From: Streptomyces sp. Ru62
Lineage (GTDB): Bacteria; Actinomycetota; Actinomycetes; Streptomycetales; Streptomycetaceae
DNA length: 64,000 bases
Reading direction: 5' to 3'
Assembly (NCBI RefSeq): GCF_002920615.1
Contig: NZ_PQSU01000003.1
Span: forward strand, 248,001 to 312,000
A program made the position numbers and the translations under genes. Shown one piece after another: positions 1-8,466 of this stretch; within the stretch, counting starts at the first letter, position 1; each line of letters opens with the position of its first letter. The notes beneath the pieces were generated by a model that had not been told where the DNA came from, searched no databases, and was given only the letters and a program-made list of their open reading frames with translations.

Positions 1-2109
1 GCGCGGGTGTACGTCCTGGACGAGCATCTCCGCCCGGTCCCCACCGGGGTCGCCGGCGAGCTGTACGTGGCCGGCGCCGGGATCGCGCGCGGCTACCGGG
101 GGCAGGCGTCGCTCACCGCGGGCCGGTTCGTCGCCTGTCCGTTCGGCGCGCCGGGCGAGCGCATGTACCGCACCGGAGACCTGGCGGCCTGGACGAGGGA
201 CGGACAGCTGGTCTTCCGGGGACGCGCGGACGACCAGGTGAAGGTCCGCGGACACCGGGTGGAGCCCGGCGAGGTCGAGGCGCGGCTCTCCGAGCACCCC
301 TGGGTGCGCCGGGCGGCCGTGGTGCCGCGCGAGGACGTACCCGGTGACACCCGCCTGGTGGCGTACGTCGTCCCGGACACCGGCACCGACGACGACACCG
401 GCACCGACCCCCGGGCCGGCACCGGCGGGGAGCTGGTGGGTGACTGGCGGGAGATCCACGACCAGGTGTACGCCGGAGCCGGGGACGCGCCCTGGGACGA
501 GGACTTCCGAGGCTGGGACAGCAGCTACGACGGCCGTCCGATCCCCGTCGAGCAGATGCGGCAGTGGCGGGACTCGGCGGTCCGGCTGATCCGGGAACTG
601 CGTCCGCGCCGCGTCCTGGAGATCGGTGTGGGCTCCGGGCTCCTGCTGGCGCGGCTGGCGGGCGCGTGCGAGACCTACTGGGGCACGGACCTCTCCCAGG
701 AGGCCGTGGACCGGCTGGAACGGCACCTGGCCGACGTGCCGGCACTCGCCGGACGCGTCCGGCTGAGCTGCCTGCCCGCCGACTCCCTCGACGGCCTGCC
801 CACCGGTCACTTCGACACCGTGGTGCTCAACTCGGTGGCGCAGTACTTCCCCGACGCCCGGTACCTGACCCAGGTCATCGACCGTGCCCTGGACCTGCTG
901 GCACCGGGCGGGGCCATGGTCGTCGGAGACGTACGCAACCTCAGGACGCTCCGTGCCCTGCGGACCGGCGTCGCCTGCCGGCGCCTGCCCGCGGCGACAC
1001 CCCCCGCCCGGCTGCGCGCGGCGGTGGACCAGTCGGTGGCGGCGGAGGAGGAGCTCGTCGTCGCCCCCGAGTTCTTCACCGCGCTGGCGGCGGGCGACCC
1101 CCGCGTGGCCGGGGTCGACATACGGCTCAAGCGCGGCTCGTTCCACAACGAACTGACGTGCCACCGCTACGAGGTGGTGCTGCACAAGGCGGCTCCGGAC
1201 CAGAACGGACTGCCGGCCCCGGCACGGGAGGTGCCGGGGGACGAGGCCCGGGTGGGCGAGATTCCGCACCGGCGGTGGGAGGACATCGCCACGGAGGGCT
1301 CCGACGCCTCCGTGGATCTCGCCGCCCTGCTGGCCTCGTCCCCGTCCGGGCTGCGCGTCACCGGGATCCCCAACGGCCGGGTCACGGGCGAGTTCCACGC
1401 GGCCGAGGCGATGCTCCGGGACGAGGACGCGCACGGAGCGCTGGAACTGCTCCGCGGGGTGGGCCTGGACCCCGAGGAACTGTGCCGTCTCGGCGAGGCC
1501 CACGGCATGCGCTCCGTGCCTACCTGGAACGCCGGCCGCGACGACCTGTTCGACATCCTGTACCTGCCCGCCGACACCACCGGACCGGTGGAGGCCTACG
1601 CCGGGGCGGCGGCGACAGGCACCGCACTCGCCAACGACCCGTCGGCCGCCCGCCGGCGCCGGCGCCGTGCCGCCGGCACCCCCGCCGTCCTCCAGGAGCA
1701 CCTGGCGGACGTCCTGCCGGCCGCCATGGTGCCCGCGGCGATCGTGGTCCTGGACGACCTGCCGGTCACGCCGAACGGGAAGGTGGACCGGCGGGCGCTG
1801 CCGGCACCGGACTTCGGTGCGCCGGCACAGCCTTCCCGGGCACCGGGCAATCCGCGGGAGGAGGCCCTGTGCGGGCTGTTCGCCGAGATCCTCGGCCTCG
1901 AACGGGTGGGCGCCGAGGACGACTTCTTCCGGCTGGGCGGCCACTCGCTGCTGGCGACCCGGCTCGCGTCCCGGGTGCGCAGCGTGCTGGGGGCGGAACT
2001 GCCCGTGCGCGCGGTGTTCGAGGCGCCGACGCCCGCCCGGCTGGCGGTCCGGCTGTCCGCCGGGAGCAGCGCCCCGGCCCGCCCCCGGCTGCGCCGGATG
2101 GCGCGCTGA
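1..2109 (+). CDS. Non-ribosomal peptide synthetase, 3' part (interrupted adenylation domain with methyltransferase, then carrier domain)
   Basis: The gene enters the window from the left in frame, so its start is not visible. Numbering codons from base 1, the end of an adenylation (A) domain lies at 1-125, with core motif A8 at about 74-97 ([13 protein letters not shown]). A methyltransferase follows, with its SAM-binding motif VLEIGVGSG at about 205. The A domain then resumes, with A10 [10 protein letters not shown] near 592. A peptidyl carrier domain closes the protein, with GGHSL and phosphopantetheine Ser649. A methyltransferase between A8 and A9/A10 is the interrupted-A architecture known from thiocoraline-type synthetases, where it N-methylates the loaded amino acid. 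No condensation or thioesterase domain follows, so the chain must pass to another protein. The mbtH gene directly downstream fits, since many A domains need MbtH. The substrate cannot be read because the specificity pocket lies upstream. Confidence 0.93.
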   Translation, partial: ARVYVLDEHLRPVPTGVAGELYVAGAGIARGYRGQASLTAGRFVACPFGAPGERMYRTGDLAAWTRDGQLVFRGRADDQVKVRGHRVEPGEVEARLSEHPWVRRAAVVPREDVPGDTRLVAYVVPDTGTDDDTGTDPRAGTGGELVGDWREIHDQVYAGAGDAPWDEDFRGWDSSYDGRPIPVEQMRQWRDSAVRLIRELRPRRVLEIGVGSGLLLARLAGACETYWGTDLSQEAVDRLERHLADVPALAGRVRLSCLPADSLDGLPTGHFDTVVLNSVAQYFPDARYLTQVIDRALDLLAPGGAMVVGDVRNLRTLRALRTGVACRRLPAATPPARLRAAVDQSVAAEEELVVAPEFFTALAAGDPRVAGVDIRLKRGSFHNELTCHRYEVVLHKAAPDQNGLPAPAREVPGDEARVGEIPHRRWEDIATEGSDASVDLAALLASSPSGLRVTGIPNGRVTGEFHAAEAMLRDEDAHGALELLRGVGLDPEELCRLGEAHGMRSVPTWNAGRDDLFDILYLPADTTGPVEAYAGAAATGTALANDPSAARRRRRRAAGTPAVLQEHLADVLPAAMVPAAIVVLDDLPVTPNGKVDRRALPAPDFGAPAQPSRAPGNPREEALCGLFAEILGLERVGAEDDFFRLGGHSLLATRLASRVRSVLGAELPVRAVFEAPTPARLAVRLSAGSSAPARPRLRRMAR

Positions 2110-2157
2110 CCCCCGTTCCGTAATCGACCTGAAGACCTGTGAAAAGGGAGATCTGCT

Positions 2158-2391
2158 GTGACGAACCCGTTCGACAACGCCGAAGGGCGCTTTCTCGTTC
2201 TCGTCAACCACGAGGGTCAGCATTCACTGTGGCCGGTCTTCGCGGATGTGCCGGCCGGATGGCAGGCGGTGTTCGGCGAGGACAGCCGGGAGGCCTGCCT
2301 CGCCCACATCGAGGCGAACTGGACGGACATGCGTCCCAAGAGCCTGATCGCGGCCATGGACTCAGCGGCACGGGGAACGACCGACCGATGA
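2158..2391 (+). CDS. MbtH-like NRPS chaperone (first copy)
   Basis: This 77-residue protein has the MbtH signature: N-terminal NPFDN, then HSLWP, and C-terminal WTDMRPKSL. MbtH proteins bind the A domain of NRPSs and support their folding and activation. The start is GTG at 2158, about 8 bases after a strong ribosome binding site (AAAGGGAG at 2142-2149). It follows the NRPS gene by 48 bases and its stop overlaps the next start (ATGA at 2388-2391), so NRPS, mbtH and the diaminopropionate genes are probably one transcript. A second MbtH copy lies at 13808. Confidence 0.95.
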   Translation: MTNPFDNAEGRFLVLVNHEGQHSLWPVFADVPAGWQAVFGEDSREACLAHIEANWTDMRPKSLIAAMDSAARGTTDR

Positions 2392-3410
2392 CAGGCGAGA
2401 CCCGAGCACCCGGCATTCTCTCGACGATCGGATCCACACCGCTCGTCGAACTCACCAAGCTTTTCCCGGACGACCGCGTCAAGGTCTATGCCAAGCTGGA
2501 AGGCTTCAATCCCGCGGGCAGTATCAAGGACCGTCCCGCGGTCACCATGCTCCGCGAGAAAATCCGCCGCGGGGAGCTGAGCCCGGGAAAGTCCGTGGTC
2601 GTGGAGTCCAGTTCGGGCAACCTCGGAATCGGCCTGGCCCAGGTCTGCCGGTACTTCGATCTGCGCTTCATCTGTGTGGTCGACCCGCGGGCCAACCAGC
2701 AGAACCTCGCGATCATGCGCGCCCTCGGTGCCGAGGTCGACCTGGTCGCCGAGCCGGACGAGGCGACCGGCGACTACCTGCCGAGCCGGCTGCGCAGGGT
2801 GCGTGAACTGGTGCGCGCCGTACCGGGCGCCTACTGGCCCGACCAGTACGGCAACGAACTCAACGCCGCCGCCCACTGGACCACGATGCGGGAGATCGTC
2901 GAAGGACTGCCCGGCGGGCACCTGGACTACCTGTTCTGCTCGGCGAGTTCCTGCGGGACCCTGCGGGGCTGCGCGGAGTACGCGCGCGAGCACCGGCTGC
3001 CGGCGGAGATCGTCGCCGTGGACGCGCTCGGCAGCGCGATCTTCGACGCGTTCCCCCCGGCGGTGCGGCGCAAGCTCCCCGGCCACGGCGCCGCCCTCCG
3101 GCCGGCGCTGTACGCGCCGGGCCTGGCCGACCGGGTCGTCCACGTCAGCGACCAGGAGAGCGTCGCCGGCTGCCGCCACCTGGTGGCCACGGAGGCGATC
3201 CTGGCCGGCGGTTCGTCGGGGGCCGTGGTCGCGGCACTGGCCCGGCTGCGTCCGCTCCTGCCGGCCGGCTCGACCTGCGTCCTCGTCTTCCCCGACCGCG
3301 GCGAGCGCTACCTGAACACCGTTTACGACGACGCCTGGACCGCCGCGCACCTGGGTCCCATCCCGGACGTCCCCGGCACCGCAAAAGAGGAGCAGTTCGC
3401 ATGCTTGTGA
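2388..3410 (+). CDS. sbnA: SbnA-like N-(2-amino-2-carboxyethyl)-L-glutamate synthase (PLP enzyme)
   Basis: This is a 340-residue fold-type II PLP enzyme of the cysteine synthase family. The PLP lysine is K47 in [10 protein letters not shown], and the substrate/phosphate loop ESSSGNLG is at 74-80. In the Staphylococcus staphyloferrin B pathway SbnA joins O-phospho-L-serine and L-glutamate to give N-(2-amino-2-carboxyethyl)-L-glutamate, the precursor of L-2,3-diaminopropionate. The assignment over plain cysteine synthase rests on the SbnB partner gene, which overlaps the end of this gene by 10 bases, and on the NRPS context. The ATG at 2388 was chosen because it overlaps the mbtH stop codon; an open frame extends further upstream but only antisense or over mbtH. 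Confidence 0.88.
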   Translation: MTGETRAPGILSTIGSTPLVELTKLFPDDRVKVYAKLEGFNPAGSIKDRPAVTMLREKIRRGELSPGKSVVVESSSGNLGIGLAQVCRYFDLRFICVVDPRANQQNLAIMRALGAEVDLVAEPDEATGDYLPSRLRRVRELVRAVPGAYWPDQYGNELNAAAHWTTMREIVEGLPGGHLDYLFCSASSCGTLRGCAEYAREHRLPAEIVAVDALGSAIFDAFPPAVRRKLPGHGAALRPALYAPGLADRVVHVSDQESVAGCRHLVATEAILAGGSSGAVVAALARLRPLLPAGSTCVLVFPDRGERYLNTVYDDAWTAAHLGPIPDVPGTAKEEQFACL

Positions 3411-4423
3411 TCGGAAACGCCACTGTCCGCGGGGTGCTGGACGGACGTGACGGTGACGTCCTGGACGCCGTCCGCCACGCCTACACGGCCCACGCCGAGG
3501 GACGGTCCGCCGTTCCCCACTCCGTCTTCCTCCGCTTCCCGGAGCACCCCAAGAACCGCATCATCGGACTCCCCGCGCATCTGGGCGGCGCGGACGAGAT
3601 CGCGGGAATCAAGTGGATCTCCTCCTTCCCCGACAACGTCGAGGCGGGCCTGGAGCGGGCCTCGGCGGCGATCATCCTCAACTCGCTGCGCACCGGTCAC
3701 CCGGAGGCACTGATCGAGGCCTCGGTCATCTCGGCACGCCGTACGGCGGCGAGCGCGGCACTCGCCGCGGCGGCGATGCCCGGTGCCGCCGCGGAGACCT
3801 CGGTGTCGCTGATCGGCTGCGGGGTGATCAACCGGGAGGTCCTCCGCTTCCTGCGCGTGGCCGTACCGGGCATCCGGTCGGTCCGCCTCTTCGACCTGAA
3901 CCGCCGGCGAGCCCTGGACTTCGCGCGGTCCTGCCCGCCCGGCCTGGAGGTCGAGGTGGCCGAGACGATCGGTGAGGCGATGGCGGCGAGCCCGCTGGTG
4001 TCCTTCGCCTCGACGGCGGCCGTCCCGCACGTCGGCCTCGAACACTGCCGGCCCGGGACGCTCGTACTGCACCTGTCCCTGCGGGACCTGACGCCGGAGT
4101 CGGTGCTGGAGGCCGTGAACGTCGTCGACGACGCGGACCACGTCTGCCGCGCCGCCACCTCCGTCCACCTGGCCGAACAGCTCGTCGGCAACCGGGACTT
4201 CATCAGCGCCGCCATCGGCGGGATCCTCTCCGCGGGAGAGCCGTACCGGCGCGACCCCGGCAAGGTCACCGTCTTCTCCCCGTTCGGCCTGGGCATCCTG
4301 GACCTCGCGGTGGCGCGGCTGGTCCGCGACGTGGCGGTCGACCGCGGATGGGGCGTGCGGCACGACGACTTCCTGCCGCACAGCCGGGCGGCGGCACCCG
4401 ACGTGCTGGGCGCGGCCGGGTAG
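3401..4423 (+). CDS. sbnB: SbnB-like dehydrogenase, diaminopropionate biosynthesis
   Basis: This 340-residue protein belongs to the ornithine cyclodeaminase/mu-crystallin family. A Rossmann motif (SLIGCGVINREV) lies around 136-147 and the family lysine is in GIKWISSFP (K71). SbnB oxidatively cleaves the SbnA product to L-2,3-diaminopropionate plus 2-oxoglutarate using NAD. Together with the upstream gene this supplies diaminopropionate, presumably as an NRPS building block, as in viomycin or zwittermicin pathways. The start ATG 3401 follows the ribosome binding site AGAGGAG and overlaps sbnA. A strong hairpin follows at 4457-4487, so this is probably the last gene of the operon. Confidence 0.88.
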   Translation: MLVIGNATVRGVLDGRDGDVLDAVRHAYTAHAEGRSAVPHSVFLRFPEHPKNRIIGLPAHLGGADEIAGIKWISSFPDNVEAGLERASAAIILNSLRTGHPEALIEASVISARRTAASAALAAAAMPGAAAETSVSLIGCGVINREVLRFLRVAVPGIRSVRLFDLNRRRALDFARSCPPGLEVEVAETIGEAMAASPLVSFASTAAVPHVGLEHCRPGTLVLHLSLRDLTPESVLEAVNVVDDADHVCRAATSVHLAEQLVGNRDFISAAIGGILSAGEPYRRDPGKVTVFSPFGLGILDLAVARLVRDVAVDRGWGVRHDDFLPHSRAAAPDVLGAAG

Positions 4424-4456
4424 AGCCGCGGGGCCGCCCTGTCCCGGTCACGGGCC

Positions 4457-4487
4457 GGCCGCGGCCTGGAAGCACCAGGCCGCGGCC
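4457..4487. terminator. Bidirectional terminator hairpin between sbnB and MFS gene
   Basis: Perfect 13-bp arms (GGCCGCGGCCTGG at 4457-4469 and its complement at 4475-4487) enclose a 5-base loop. It sits between two convergent genes. There is no T tract, which is usual for Streptomyces terminators. Confidence 0.7.
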
Positions 4488-4517
4488 CGCCGGACGCCGC
4501 GCACACCGCCCCGGCCG

Positions 4518-5807
4518 TCAGGCGGGCGGTTCCACCGAAGCCTGCGCGTCCCGCGCGCCCGGCCGCGCGTCCGAGGGCGAGCCGGTGGACCGGGGAGACC
4601 CCGCTGCCAGGCGGGGGCTGATGAGCGCGGCCACGAGCAGCAGGACGCCACCCGTGAGGAACGGGGCGCGCAGCCCGAACGAGTGCGCAACCAGGCCGCC
4701 TGTCGCGGCGCCGAGCGCGCTGGCGCATCCGGTGACCATCTGGTAGGCCACCGTCACACGTCCCAGCAGCACGTTGGGGACGAGCGACTGACGCTGTGTC
4801 AGCACGGTGACGTTCCAGACGGCGTTGACGGCGCCGTACACGGCGATGCCGCATCCGGCGGCCAGGCCCCCCGGCGCGGCACCGGTGGCCACGACGGAGA
4901 GCGCGCCCCCCACCAGCGCCAGACGCAGCAGGCGTCCGGGGCCGGCCCACCGGACCATGCGCGGTGTCACGGCGGCTCCGGCGACGGCGCCGAGGGCGGA
5001 CCCGGCGAGCAGCAGGGAGTAGCCGAAGCCGGACATGCCCAGGGTGTTCCGGGCGTAGAGCACCAGAACGGAGATCACTCCGACGCCGACGAGATTGCAG
5101 AGGCCCGTCACCAGGCACAGCCGGCGCAGCTGCCGATGCCGCCAGAGCCAACGGACGCCTTCGACCGTGTCACGTCGCAGCAGCGCGGCGGTGGGCTTCG
5201 GTCCCCCCGCCGCACGCGGCCGGAAGTCCCCGCTCAGGGTCATGACGAGGAGCGCGGCGAGCCCGAAGGAGACCGCGTCCAGGCCGAAGGGGAGAGCGGC
5301 GGAGACGGCGAACACCACGGAGCCCAGGGGAGTCCCGATGAGGGTGTTGCTCGTCAGCGCGCCCATGTGCAGGCGGGCGTTGGCCGAGGCGCGCCCCTCG
5401 GGCGGCACCAGCGTCGGCACCAGCCCCGACCACGCCCCTCCGTGCAGGACGAAACCGCATCCGAGGAGGAAGGCGAAGACCGCGAGAGCGGGGATCGACA
5501 CCACGTGTGCCGCCACCGCGAGCGCGAGGGAGCCGGCCACGACCGCCCGTCCGGAGTCGACCACCGCCATGATCCTGCGGCGGTCGAAGCGATCCGCGAG
5601 CGCCCCGGCCACCGGGCCGAGCAGCAGCCAGGGGAGCTGTTCGGCCAAGGAGACCATGGCGGTCCGCACCGGGTCGTCGGTGAGCTGAGCGGCGAGCAGG
5701 GGCAGGGAGACCAGGCGCAGGCCGTCCCCGAGGCCGGACACGACCACCGCGGCCCAGGCCCGTCGGAATCCTGAGCCCAGCCGCTTGCCACGGCTGACAT
5801 GAGACAT
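4518..5807 (-). CDS. MFS transporter (probable product exporter)
   Basis: This 429-residue membrane protein is of the major facilitator superfamily, MFS_3/enterobactin-exporter-like group. About 12 hydrophobic segments are visible. The signature loop between segments 2 and 3 is ADRFDRRR (71-78). The start ATG 5807 follows AAGGA. It converges on sbnB and diverges from the monooxygenase gene across an intergenic region filled with 26-bp repeats. The position inside the NRPS cluster suggests export of, and self-resistance to, the peptide product; that role is inferred. The C-terminal tail after the last segment is polar and rich in Pro, Ser and Arg. Confidence 0.88.
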   Translation of the reverse strand: MSHVSRGKRLGSGFRRAWAAVVVSGLGDGLRLVSLPLLAAQLTDDPVRTAMVSLAEQLPWLLLGPVAGALADRFDRRRIMAVVDSGRAVVAGSLALAVAAHVVSIPALAVFAFLLGCGFVLHGGAWSGLVPTLVPPEGRASANARLHMGALTSNTLIGTPLGSVVFAVSAALPFGLDAVSFGLAALLVMTLSGDFRPRAAGGPKPTAALLRRDTVEGVRWLWRHRQLRRLCLVTGLCNLVGVGVISVLVLYARNTLGMSGFGYSLLLAGSALGAVAGAAVTPRMVRWAGPGRLLRLALVGGALSVVATGAAPGGLAAGCGIAVYGAVNAVWNVTVLTQRQSLVPNVLLGRVTVAYQMVTGCASALGAATGGLVAHSFGLRAPFLTGGVLLLVAALISPRLAAGSPRSTGSPSDARPGARDAQASVEPPA

Positions 5808-5860
5808 GGGGGTCCTTGCAGTAGGAGGTGGAGCCCGCCGGGACCTTCACGGTGGTCCGC

Positions 5861-6078
5861 CCGGCGGGACGGCTGGCGCGGTCCGCCCGGCGGGACGGCT
5901 CACGCGGCTCGCCCGGCGGGACGGCTCACGCGGCTCGCCCGGCGGGACGGCTGACGCGGCTCGCCCGGCGGGACGGCTCACGCGGTCCGCCCGGCGGGAC
6001 GGCTCACGCGGCTCGCCCGGCGGGACGGCACACGCGAACCGCTCGGCGGGACGGCTCACGCGGCTCGCCCGGCGGGAC
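5861..6078. repeat. 26-bp tandem repeat array (8 full units plus a partial ninth)
   Basis: Units begin at 5861, 5887, 5913, 5939, 5965, 5991, 6017 and 6043, and a partial unit begins at 6069. Each starts CCGGCGGGACGGCTCA, with minor changes in the tail. The period is exactly 26 bases throughout, not a multiple of three. Each unit contains the small palindrome CCCG-G-CGGG. The array lies wholly in the 466-base region between the divergent MFS and monooxygenase genes. It could be a multi-site operator, a transcription-attenuating element or a neutral minisatellite. Confidence 0.9.
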
Positions 6079-6273
6079 GTTCGTCCGCCCGGCCGGCGGC
6101 ATTGTCCCGAGCCCGGATCTTCGGGTGATCCGCGCCGATCGAGCAGGCCCGGGCCCCGCCGCCGCGGCTGCGCCGCTGACGGTCCGCCGGCCGTTGATGC
6201 GTTGCGTATCGCGCTGGAAAACAGTGGAGCCCTCCAACGGCGCCCAGGCGCCCATCAAGAGAGGCCGGATGCC

Positions 6274-7362
6274 ATGCCCGTCGAGTTCGTCGGCGCCCTC
6301 TTCACCGGTGACGGTTCCGAGGTCCGCCCCCGCACCACCGCTGTCCTCGACCGCGACTACGCCCTGCGGCTGGCCCGGGCCCACGAGGACCACGGCTGGG
6401 ACCGCGTGCTCGTCGCCTACTCCGCCGGAACCCCCGACCCGGTGACCGTCTCCACCTACATCGCGGCCAGGCTCGACCGGCTCCGGATCCTGCTGGCGCA
6501 CCGTCCGAACGCCTGCCACCCCACCGTGGCCGCGCGAACCTTCGCCACCCTGGACCAGCTCAGCGGCGGCCGGCTCGCCGTGCACTTCATCTCCGGCGGC
6601 AGCCAGGCGGACCAGGAGCGCGAGGGCGACTTCCTGACGAAGGACGAACGCTACGCCCGCACCGGCGAGTACATGCGCATCGTCAAGAAGGCCTGGACGG
6701 CCCGGGAACCCTTCAGTCACGAGGGCACCCACTACCGCTTCAAGGACTTCCACCCCCTGTTCCCGCCGGCCCAGCCCGCCGGCCCCCGCATCTCCTTCGG
6801 CGGCTCGTCGCCCGCGGCGTTCGCGGTCGGTGGAGCCGAGGCCGACGTCTACGCCTTCTGGGGTGAGCCGCTCGCCCACACCGCCGCCGAGATCGAGAAG
6901 GTGAGGGCGGCCGCACGCGCGGCCGGGCGGACCGACATGCCGCGCATCCAGGTGGGTTTCCGCCCGATCATCGCGCCGACCGAGGAACTCGCCTGGGAGA
7001 AGGCGCGCCGCCTCGGGGCCGCGGTCGCGGCGAGGAGGTTCTCCCTGGGTGAGGCCGAGAACACCGCCTCCCGGCGGCTCGCGGCGATCGCCAGGGAGGG
7101 CGAACGGTACGACCGCGCGCTGTGGACCGGAATCGCCTCCCTCGTCGGTGGGATCAACGACTGCAACGCCCTGGTCGGCACCCCGGAGACGGTCGCGCAG
7201 GCCCTGCTCGACTACTACGACCTCGGTGTCGACGTCTTCACCCTCCGCGGCTACGACTACATCGACGACACGATCGACATCGGCCGGTACGTGATCCCGA
7301 TCGTCCGGGAGGAGGTGGCCAAGCGGGAATCCGAGGCCGGCGGGCGGCGCGGCGACGGCTGA
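6274..7362 (+). CDS. LLM-class FMN-dependent monooxygenase (SsuD-like)
   Basis: This 362-residue protein belongs to the luciferase-like monooxygenase family, close to the alkanesulfonate monooxygenase SsuD group. The conserved stretch HRPNACHPTVAART, then LDQLSGGRLAVHFISGG, spans residues 75-110. A C-terminal SFGGSSPAA lies near 170. Such enzymes use FMNH2 supplied by a separate reductase, and a flavin reductase gene lies 25 bases away in the convergent direction. In peptide pathways this type of pair can perform N-hydroxylation or another tailoring oxidation; the substrate here is unknown. ATG 6274 was chosen because it begins the family domain and follows AGAGAGG; an open frame reaches back into the repeat array but has no coding character. 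Confidence 0.9.
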   Translation: MPVEFVGALFTGDGSEVRPRTTAVLDRDYALRLARAHEDHGWDRVLVAYSAGTPDPVTVSTYIAARLDRLRILLAHRPNACHPTVAARTFATLDQLSGGRLAVHFISGGSQADQEREGDFLTKDERYARTGEYMRIVKKAWTAREPFSHEGTHYRFKDFHPLFPPAQPAGPRISFGGSSPAAFAVGGAEADVYAFWGEPLAHTAAEIEKVRAAARAAGRTDMPRIQVGFRPIIAPTEELAWEKARRLGAAVAARRFSLGEAENTASRRLAAIAREGERYDRALWTGIASLVGGINDCNALVGTPETVAQALLDYYDLGVDVFTLRGYDYIDDTIDIGRYVIPIVREEVAKRESEAGGRRGDG

Positions 7363-7387
7363 TCGTCGCCGGCGGGCTCGGGGGCGG

Positions 7388-7936
7388 CTACGGCATCCGG
7401 CCGACCCGGCCCCGGTGGAAGCTGAGCACCGGTCCACCGGACTCGGCCATGCCGACGACCTGACCGACCAAAATGACGTGGTCCCCGCCGTCGTACTGCT
7501 GCCACGTCCGGCACTCCAGGTGCGCGGCGCAGCCCGGCAGCAGTGGCGCCCCGGTCGTCCCCGTCACCCAGTCGAGTCCGGCGAACTTGTCGCCGTCCTT
7601 GCGGGAGAACCGGGTCACCAGATCGGACCGCCCGGCGGGGAGGATGTGCACGGCGAACGCCCGGGCCCGCAGCCAGACCCCCAGGCGCGACGACTCCTTG
7701 CCGACGCACCACGACACCAGCGGAGGGGACAGGGAGACCGAGGTGAAACTGTTGCACACCAGCCCCGCCGGCTCTCCCGCGTGCTGGGCGGTGACCACGG
7801 CGACGCCCGTCGGCCATGCGGAAAGGACCCTGCGGAAATCGAGCGGAGAGAACGCGGCGGTTCCGGCATCGGGCGTGGCCGCGTGGTCACGCGTGGCCGG
7901 CGGAGGACCGGCCGCGGACTCGTCGGAGAGCGTCAT
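7388..7936 (-). CDS. Flavin reductase (FMN:NADH reductase, HpaC-like)
   Basis: This 182-residue protein is of the flavin reductase-like split-barrel family. Family motifs are WPTGVAVVTA (about 41-50), CNSFTSVSLSPPLVSWCV (about 61-78) and a C-terminal DHVILVGQV. It supplies reduced flavin to a two-component oxygenase, most likely the monooxygenase at 6274, which converges on it. The first 30 residues are low-complexity. The flavin reductase and the small peptide gene at 7977 are separated by 40 bases on the same strand and may be co-transcribed from the promoter at 8282-8309. Confidence 0.88.
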   Translation of the reverse strand: MTLSDESAAGPPPATRDHAATPDAGTAAFSPLDFRRVLSAWPTGVAVVTAQHAGEPAGLVCNSFTSVSLSPPLVSWCVGKESSRLGVWLRARAFAVHILPAGRSDLVTRFSRKDGDKFAGLDWVTGTTGAPLLPGCAAHLECRTWQQYDGGDHVILVGQVVGMAESGGPVLSFHRGRVGRMP

Positions 7937-7976
7937 GACACCTCATCTGCGTACGGGTGTGTCAGGGCGACCCCGG

Positions 7977-8198
7977 TCAGGAGCCGGTGCTGTTCCACTC
8001 GTCCGTGGTGACGCCGTCGCCCGGGCCGTCGGCGCGGACCACCGAGGCGGTGTGGCCGGATGCCGTGCCACCGGTGAACAGCGGGCCGGCGAAGAGGGTC
8101 ATCGCGAGCGCGGTCATCGCCACCGACGCGGTGAGCCGCGCCTTGGTGCGGAGGGAGAGCTTGCCCTGGCGGGTGGTGGAGGCCTGCGGCTGCGTCAT
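7977..8198 (-). CDS. Small secreted peptide with C-terminal DEWNSTGS (paralogue 1)
   Basis: This gene encodes 73 residues. A basic N terminus (to about residue 22) precedes a hydrophobic stretch (TASVAMTALAMTLFAG), giving a signal-peptide or membrane-anchor profile. A Gly/Asp-rich segment follows and the protein ends DEWNSTGS. A second gene at 15897 has the same layout and almost the same motif, although the rest of the sequence barely matches. The start ATG 8198 follows GGAAGGACAG and lies about 84 bases after a good sigma-70-like promoter. I do not recognise the family. Conservation of only the short C-terminal octamer suggests that this end is the functional part, for example a released signalling peptide or a modified core. 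That is inference. Confidence 0.75.
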   Translation of the reverse strand: MTQPQASTTRQGKLSLRTKARLTASVAMTALAMTLFAGPLFTGGTASGHTASVVRADGPGDGVTTDEWNSTGS

Positions 8199-8281
8199 CG
8201 GTCTGTCCTTCCAGCGGTCCGGTTCGACGCGAGAAGAGTCGCAAGGCGTGTTCACCACGGGATCTGTCGTGAATACAGGCC

Positions 8282-8309
8282 GATATACGCGCGATCGACG
8301 CCCCGTCAA
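8282..8309 (-). promoter_or_regulatory. Promoter of the small peptide gene
   Basis: On the minus strand, -35 TTGACG (8309-8304) is followed by a 16-base spacer and -10 TATATC (8287-8282). It is the best sigma-70/HrdB-like promoter seen in the window and points at the peptide gene beginning at 8198. Confidence 0.65.
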
Positions 8310-8321
8310 CCCGGTGTCACG
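8293..8321 (-). promoter_or_regulatory. Candidate SARP box: three heptamers at 11-bp spacing
   Basis: Minus-strand heptamers CGTGACA (8321-8315), GTTGACG (8310-8304) and GTCGATC (8299-8293) are each 11 bases apart. SARP regulators bind such direct repeats at the -35 region. The middle heptamer is also the -35 element, so the match could partly be due to the promoter itself. Similar boxes lie at 13713, 16189 and 21159. Confidence 0.45.
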
Positions 8322-8466
8322 GGGTCCGTTCCGGACCATGGGCCGGTGGCCGGATGCTGCTGAATCCAGAAGTTCGGTGCTAACCGCGGCGCGGCGCTCT
8401 GATATCTTTTCGTAAAATGGACAAGAAGCGGCTAGTGCACGGCAACTAGACTCGCGAAAGGAAAGC

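Noticed and set aside
5861-6078. The 26-bp repeats as a CRISPR array
   Set aside because: The units are directly adjacent with no unique spacers, and no cas genes are present.
7977-8000. N-S-T in WNSTGS as an N-glycosylation site
   Set aside because: Streptomyces is not known for N-linked sequon glycosylation, and conservation of the flanking W and GS suggests another role.
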